NCBI GenBank assembly: GCA_021844725.1
Contig: JAKBSX010000110.1
Span: 1-7,767, forward strand
Source of the DNA: Actinomycetes bacterium
GTDB taxonomy: Bacteria; Actinomycetota; Acidimicrobiia; Acidimicrobiales; Acidimicrobiaceae
Length of the DNA: 7,767 bases
Direction of reading: 5' to 3'
The notes under the pieces were generated by a model. That model was given only the letters and a program-made list of their open reading frames with translations, searched no databases and was not told the DNA's origin. Positions 5,754 through 7,767 of this stretch are shown here, piece by piece. The position numbers and the translations under genes were made by a program. How positions within the stretch are numbered: position 1 is the stretch's first letter; every line of letters begins with the position of its first letter.

Positions 5754-7445
5754 ATGGCTAAATTAAATTTACATTTCACATCCACTCCAATCAGATACTC
5801 CCTACTAGGCATGGGCACTGTTGCACTAGCAGTTGCAGTTGTATTGCTTACAACTCCCAATTCAAGAAACTTCTCCCCGAAACAATCTTCGTCCGTCTCT
5901 TCTGGCATACAACCGCAACCAACAAGAGTTACTCAACCGGCTACTTCATCAACGTTTCCTGGTAAAGACGGAATTAAGGCCAAATGGGTAGTGGAGCAGA
6001 ACAGGTTGCCTGGAACCACGGCTTGGAAGATTAGTAGCGGTGCAAACACCGCCGGGATAAGTGGATTTGCCAATAAGACCTATGCCGCCCAAAACCAAAC
6101 TGTCACTCTCTATATTTCTTCCACCTCTCCCAGCTACAAAGTGTATGCCTACCGGATGGGCTACTATGGTGGCAAAGGTGGACGACTGATTTGGAGCTCA
6201 AAGACCCTGAGGGGAATCACTCAAAAGCCTTGCACGGTCGCCAGACCTACGAATATGGTCAGCTGCGACAATTGGAAACCCTCACTAAACCTGAAAATTT
6301 CTTCTCAATTTGTCCAGGGGGATTACCTGCTAAAACTGGTTGGCTCGACGGGTACTCAAAGCTACGTTCCTCTTACCATTTGGGATCCTAACAGCCATGC
6401 TACCTATATTGTAAAAAATGATGTATTCACCTGGCAAGCCTGGAACCCATACGGGGGATATGACTTTTACGCAGGTATAGGAAACTGTCCAAAAGGACAT
6501 TACCCCCTGTGTTCCCGGGCCAGAGTTGTGTCATTCGACAGACCTTACGCCTATGGAAACGGAGCGGCTGATTTCCTCGGGAATGAATATCCACTGATAT
6601 ATTGGGCCGAAAAACATGGGCTCAACCTCACCTATTGGACTGACCAAACAGTTATTCAGCATCCGAACTTGCTTACCCAGCACACAACCATCCTTTCTCT
6701 AGGGCACGACGAGTGCTGGTCGTATCGGGAAAGAAAGGCAGTGGAATCGGCAAACCATAAAAACGGCCTAAACGTTGTATTTTTTGGTGCCAGTGCGATG
6801 CTGCGCCATGTCCGCCTCGAGTCATCTCCGCTAGGCAGCCTCAGACAGGAGGTCGACTATCGAAACAGCTACAAGGATCCATTATACGGCAAAGGGAATC
6901 CGCTTGAGGTGACAGGCAATACCTGGGGATCCCCACCAGCCAGCTGGCCTGAAAATAACTTCGTGGGAGAAACTTATGTCGGTTACCTGCTCAATGGCGC
7001 CTCTCCACAGAACTTCGTCACAGTTGATTCACAAGCGTGGATATTCAATGGGACCGGTTTAAAAAATGGCCAATCAATTCCAGGGGTGATTCAATCAGAT
7101 TTTGACTCCTTTGTCCCAACATTTGCACACCCGTCAAACCTTCAAATATTTGGCCACTCACCGCTTCCAGCAAGCGATGCCCAAGACAGCATCAACTCTG
7201 GCTCGAAATATGTCTACTCTGACATGACTTACTACGACAATCCAATAAGTAAAGGCGGGGTGTTTGACAGCGGCACCAACAACTGGATCCACTCATTGTC
7301 ACAATGCACCAGTGGATCACCAGCCTGTCCAAGCAAGCTGGTGAGGAGAATAACTGGAAATCTTCTGCTTGCTTTCGGTAAAGGCCCCGCAGGTATTGGC
7401 CATCCATCAGTTGCAAACTGGCAGAATTACCAAACCTCCTCCTGA
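5754..7445 (+). CDS. Exported N,N-dimethylformamidase large-subunit-like protein with altered iron site
   Basis: A 563-residue protein of the family related to the large (beta) subunit of N,N-dimethylformamidase. Residues about 16-34 form a hydrophobic signal anchor or uncleaved signal peptide, followed by a Ser/Pro/Thr-rich linker (35-70), so the bulk lies outside the membrane. The N-terminal Ig-like part contains YAYRMGYYGGKGGRLIW (131-147). The C-terminal part contains TWQAWNPYGGYDFY (226-239), SLGHDECWS (315-323), NVVFFGASAMLRHVRLE (340-356), YRNSYKDP (369-376) and WIFNGTGL (429-436). Six cysteines form plausible pairs (160/171, 245/253, 518/525), leaving Cys321 alone. Members that I recall read HDEYW and CYRHIR, so tyrosines expected to hold iron are Cys321 and Leu350 here. 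Amidase activity is therefore doubtful. No small-subunit gene is nearby. The start has no clear ribosome site. Confidence 0.82.
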   Translation: MAKLNLHFTSTPIRYSLLGMGTVALAVAVVLLTTPNSRNFSPKQSSSVSSGIQPQPTRVTQPATSSTFPGKDGIKAKWVVEQNRLPGTTAWKISSGANTAGISGFANKTYAAQNQTVTLYISSTSPSYKVYAYRMGYYGGKGGRLIWSSKTLRGITQKPCTVARPTNMVSCDNWKPSLNLKISSQFVQGDYLLKLVGSTGTQSYVPLTIWDPNSHATYIVKNDVFTWQAWNPYGGYDFYAGIGNCPKGHYPLCSRARVVSFDRPYAYGNGAADFLGNEYPLIYWAEKHGLNLTYWTDQTVIQHPNLLTQHTTILSLGHDECWSYRERKAVESANHKNGLNVVFFGASAMLRHVRLESSPLGSLRQEVDYRNSYKDPLYGKGNPLEVTGNTWGSPPASWPENNFVGETYVGYLLNGASPQNFVTVDSQAWIFNGTGLKNGQSIPGVIQSDFDSFVPTFAHPSNLQIFGHSPLPASDAQDSINSGSKYVYSDMTYYDNPISKGGVFDSGTNNWIHSLSQCTSGSPACPSKLVRRITGNLLLAFGKGPAGIGHPSVANWQNYQTSS

Positions 7446-7464
7446 CCTTCCTTCGGATACCCAC

Positions 7465-7767
7465 CTAAATGCTGGGCCTACTCTCCGCCATTTCGAAAGT
7501 TATATTGATGTCAGGCGCAAGCTGAGTCTTCTTTTCCTCCCTCTTGTGCCTGAACCAGTCGGACACTGGCTTTTCAATTAACCGCCATGACATTTCTGCA
7601 GACAGCAACGACAACCCAAGTGCCATAACAACGCCCAATAAACCTAGACCGCGAAACCAGGTCAGCCACACATAATGCCAAAGATACAATCCGTAAGACC
7701 TTTTCCCTATGTATTGCATGACCGGATGAAGTACCCATCTCCCTCCTCTGCCATGTGGCAATTCCAC
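7465..7767 (-). CDS. Acyltransferase-3 (OafA-like) membrane protein, C-terminal end only
   Basis: The last 100 codons of a minus-strand gene whose 5' part lies beyond the right edge; the first visible codon is GTG but is not a supported start. IGKRSYGLYLWHYVW (20-34) is the typical motif near the end of acyltransferase-3 proteins, followed by a membrane helix (about 40-58) and the WRLIEKPV signature (61-68) seen after the last helix. A charged cytosolic tail of about 30 residues follows (from 71). Such proteins acylate cell-surface sugars or lipids in the cytoplasmic membrane. The gene is convergent with the dimethylformamidase-like gene; only 19 bp separate the stops and no hairpin terminator is visible there. 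Substrate and any fused SGNH domain cannot be judged. Confidence 0.85.
   Translation of the reverse strand: MELPHGRGGRWVLHPVMQYIGKRSYGLYLWHYVWLTWFRGLGLLGVVMALGLSLLSAEMSWRLIEKPVSDWFRHKREEKKTQLAPDINITFEMAESRPSI

Noticed and set aside
7192..7464. 90-codon minus-strand frame overlapping the end of the dimethylformamidase-like gene
   Set aside because: It is antisense to conserved codons and ends directly before the acyltransferase stop; no recognisable domain or ribosome site.
7446..7464. Terminator between the convergent genes
   Set aside because: The 19-bp gap contains no inverted repeat or T-run, so no terminator can be claimed.
1..7767. CRISPR array, transposon or prophage elements
   Set aside because: I saw no spaced direct repeats, transposase or integrase motifs, or terminal inverted repeats on reading both strands.

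Overview
The window looks like chromosomal DNA of an actinobacterium with moderate GC. The evidence is gene content: a PdtaS-type histidine kinase, a DUF3107 protein and a tandem pair of ArsA/Get3-like ATPases, all typical of Actinobacteria. GC appears far below that of mycobacteria or streptomycetes, so a moderate-GC Acidimicrobiia-type lineage is a reasonable guess, but the window does not prove it. No rRNA, tRNA, insertion sequence, prophage or CRISPR array is visible.

Left and centre (1-5603, minus strand): a compact gene series that I read as one operon, transcribed from about 5630 towards base 1. The order is: a doubtful small ORF with a TTG start; a DUF3107 protein; ArsA/Get3-like ATPase A with a canonical deviant Walker A; ATPase B, whose Walker A lacks the signature lysine; a PHP-family histidinol-phosphatase-like phosphoesterase; the sensor kinase PdtaS; and a glycerophosphodiester phosphodiesterase (GDPD) that runs off the left edge. 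Apart from a 36-bp gap before pdtaS, neighbours overlap or lie within 9 bp of each other. The GDPD is easy to miss because its reading frame has no stop inside the window, but 220 uninterrupted codons carry the full set of family motifs.

Intergenic hub (5604-5753): a 150-bp divergent region between the minus-strand operon and a plus-strand gene. It holds a likely minus-strand -10 box (TATACT), a perfect 7+7 palindrome overlapping the first Shine-Dalgarno sequence, and a second 10-bp palindrome upstream of the -10.

Right (5754-7767): a plus-strand gene for a membrane-anchored or exported protein of the N,N-dimethylformamidase large-subunit-like family, convergent with the C-terminal end of an acyltransferase-3 membrane protein that runs off the right edge. 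The dimethylformamidase-like protein appears to have lost both tyrosines expected to bind iron.

How the genes may work together (inference): the operon combines a soluble ATPase pair, two phosphoesterases and a cytosolic sensor kinase. In Mycobacterium tuberculosis, the ATPase pair (Rv3679-Rv3680) and pdtaS (Rv3220c) lie at separate loci, and both have been connected with nitric oxide. The ATPase pair has also been linked to glycerol tolerance, which makes the co-transcribed GDPD, a producer of glycerol 3-phosphate, a suggestive partner. This arrangement is the best candidate here for an undescribed functional unit.
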